Below are positions 5,695 to 5,710 of a stretch of DNA of 5,710 bases, one piece after another. The position numbers and the translations under genes were made by a program. Each line of letters begins with the position of its first letter. Within the stretch, counting starts at the first letter, position 1. The stretch spans positions 1 through 5,710 of the forward strand of contig JANQUM010000211.1 in NCBI GenBank assembly GCA_030731175.1. Direction: 5' to 3'. The notes under the pieces are model-generated. The model did no database searches. It was not told the DNA's origin and worked only from the letters and a program-made list of their open reading frames with translations. The DNA is from Spirosomataceae bacterium (GTDB taxonomy: Bacteria; Bacteroidota; Bacteroidia; Cytophagales; Spirosomataceae).

Positions 5695-5710
5695 ATTGTT
5701 TTTTATTCAA

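Noticed and set aside
1..5710. CRISPR array, tRNA/rRNA genes or insertion sequence
   Set aside because: No regularly spaced direct repeats, no cloverleaf or rRNA sequence, and no transposase or paired terminal repeats were seen.

Overview
The window looks like chromosomal DNA from a Bacteroidota bacterium, most likely the order Cytophagales. Three things point there. Start codons are preceded by A/T-rich leaders with no recognisable Shine-Dalgarno. Upstream regions carry Bacteroidota-type -7 elements (TAnnTTTG). One gene encodes a DUF3127 protein, a family I associate with Bacteroidota, and the HemA core (around AYQWSAD and NKRVVQETAFRDGAAS) resembles Cytophagales homologues from memory. The lineage call is inference, not a search result.

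Layout from left to right: (1) the 3' part of a plus-strand PaaG-type enoyl-CoA hydratase/isomerase gene, cut by the window edge; (2) a 138-bp convergent gap with a short palindromic element and a long hairpin that fits a bidirectional terminator; (3) a minus-strand gene for a DUF3127 protein with a putative OB fold and a C-terminal GDDDLPF tip like that of SSB, with its own well-formed promoter; (4) a minus-strand two-gene unit, sensor histidine kinase followed by an MFS transporter, joined by a 4-base ATGA overlap; (5) a 284-bp divergent intergenic region with promoter-like elements for both sides, a perfect 19-bp palindrome and a second dyad; (6) plus-strand hemA (glutamyl-tRNA reductase, first committed step of the C5 tetrapyrrole pathway); (7) a minus-strand VapBC-like toxin-antitoxin pair (again ATGA-coupled) whose toxin gene ends only 12 bp from the end of hemA.

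Most of this is ordinary chromosome. The genes do not form one pathway. The kinase and transporter probably act together as a sensing/transport unit with no response regulator in view; the toxin-antitoxin pair is an accessory insertion beside a core biosynthetic gene. I found no convincing new multi-gene system. The points most worth a second look are a Tyr at the position of the conserved catalytic His in HemA, the 19-bp palindrome upstream of hemA, the possible interspersed repeat near position 534, and the SSB-like tip on the DUF3127 protein.
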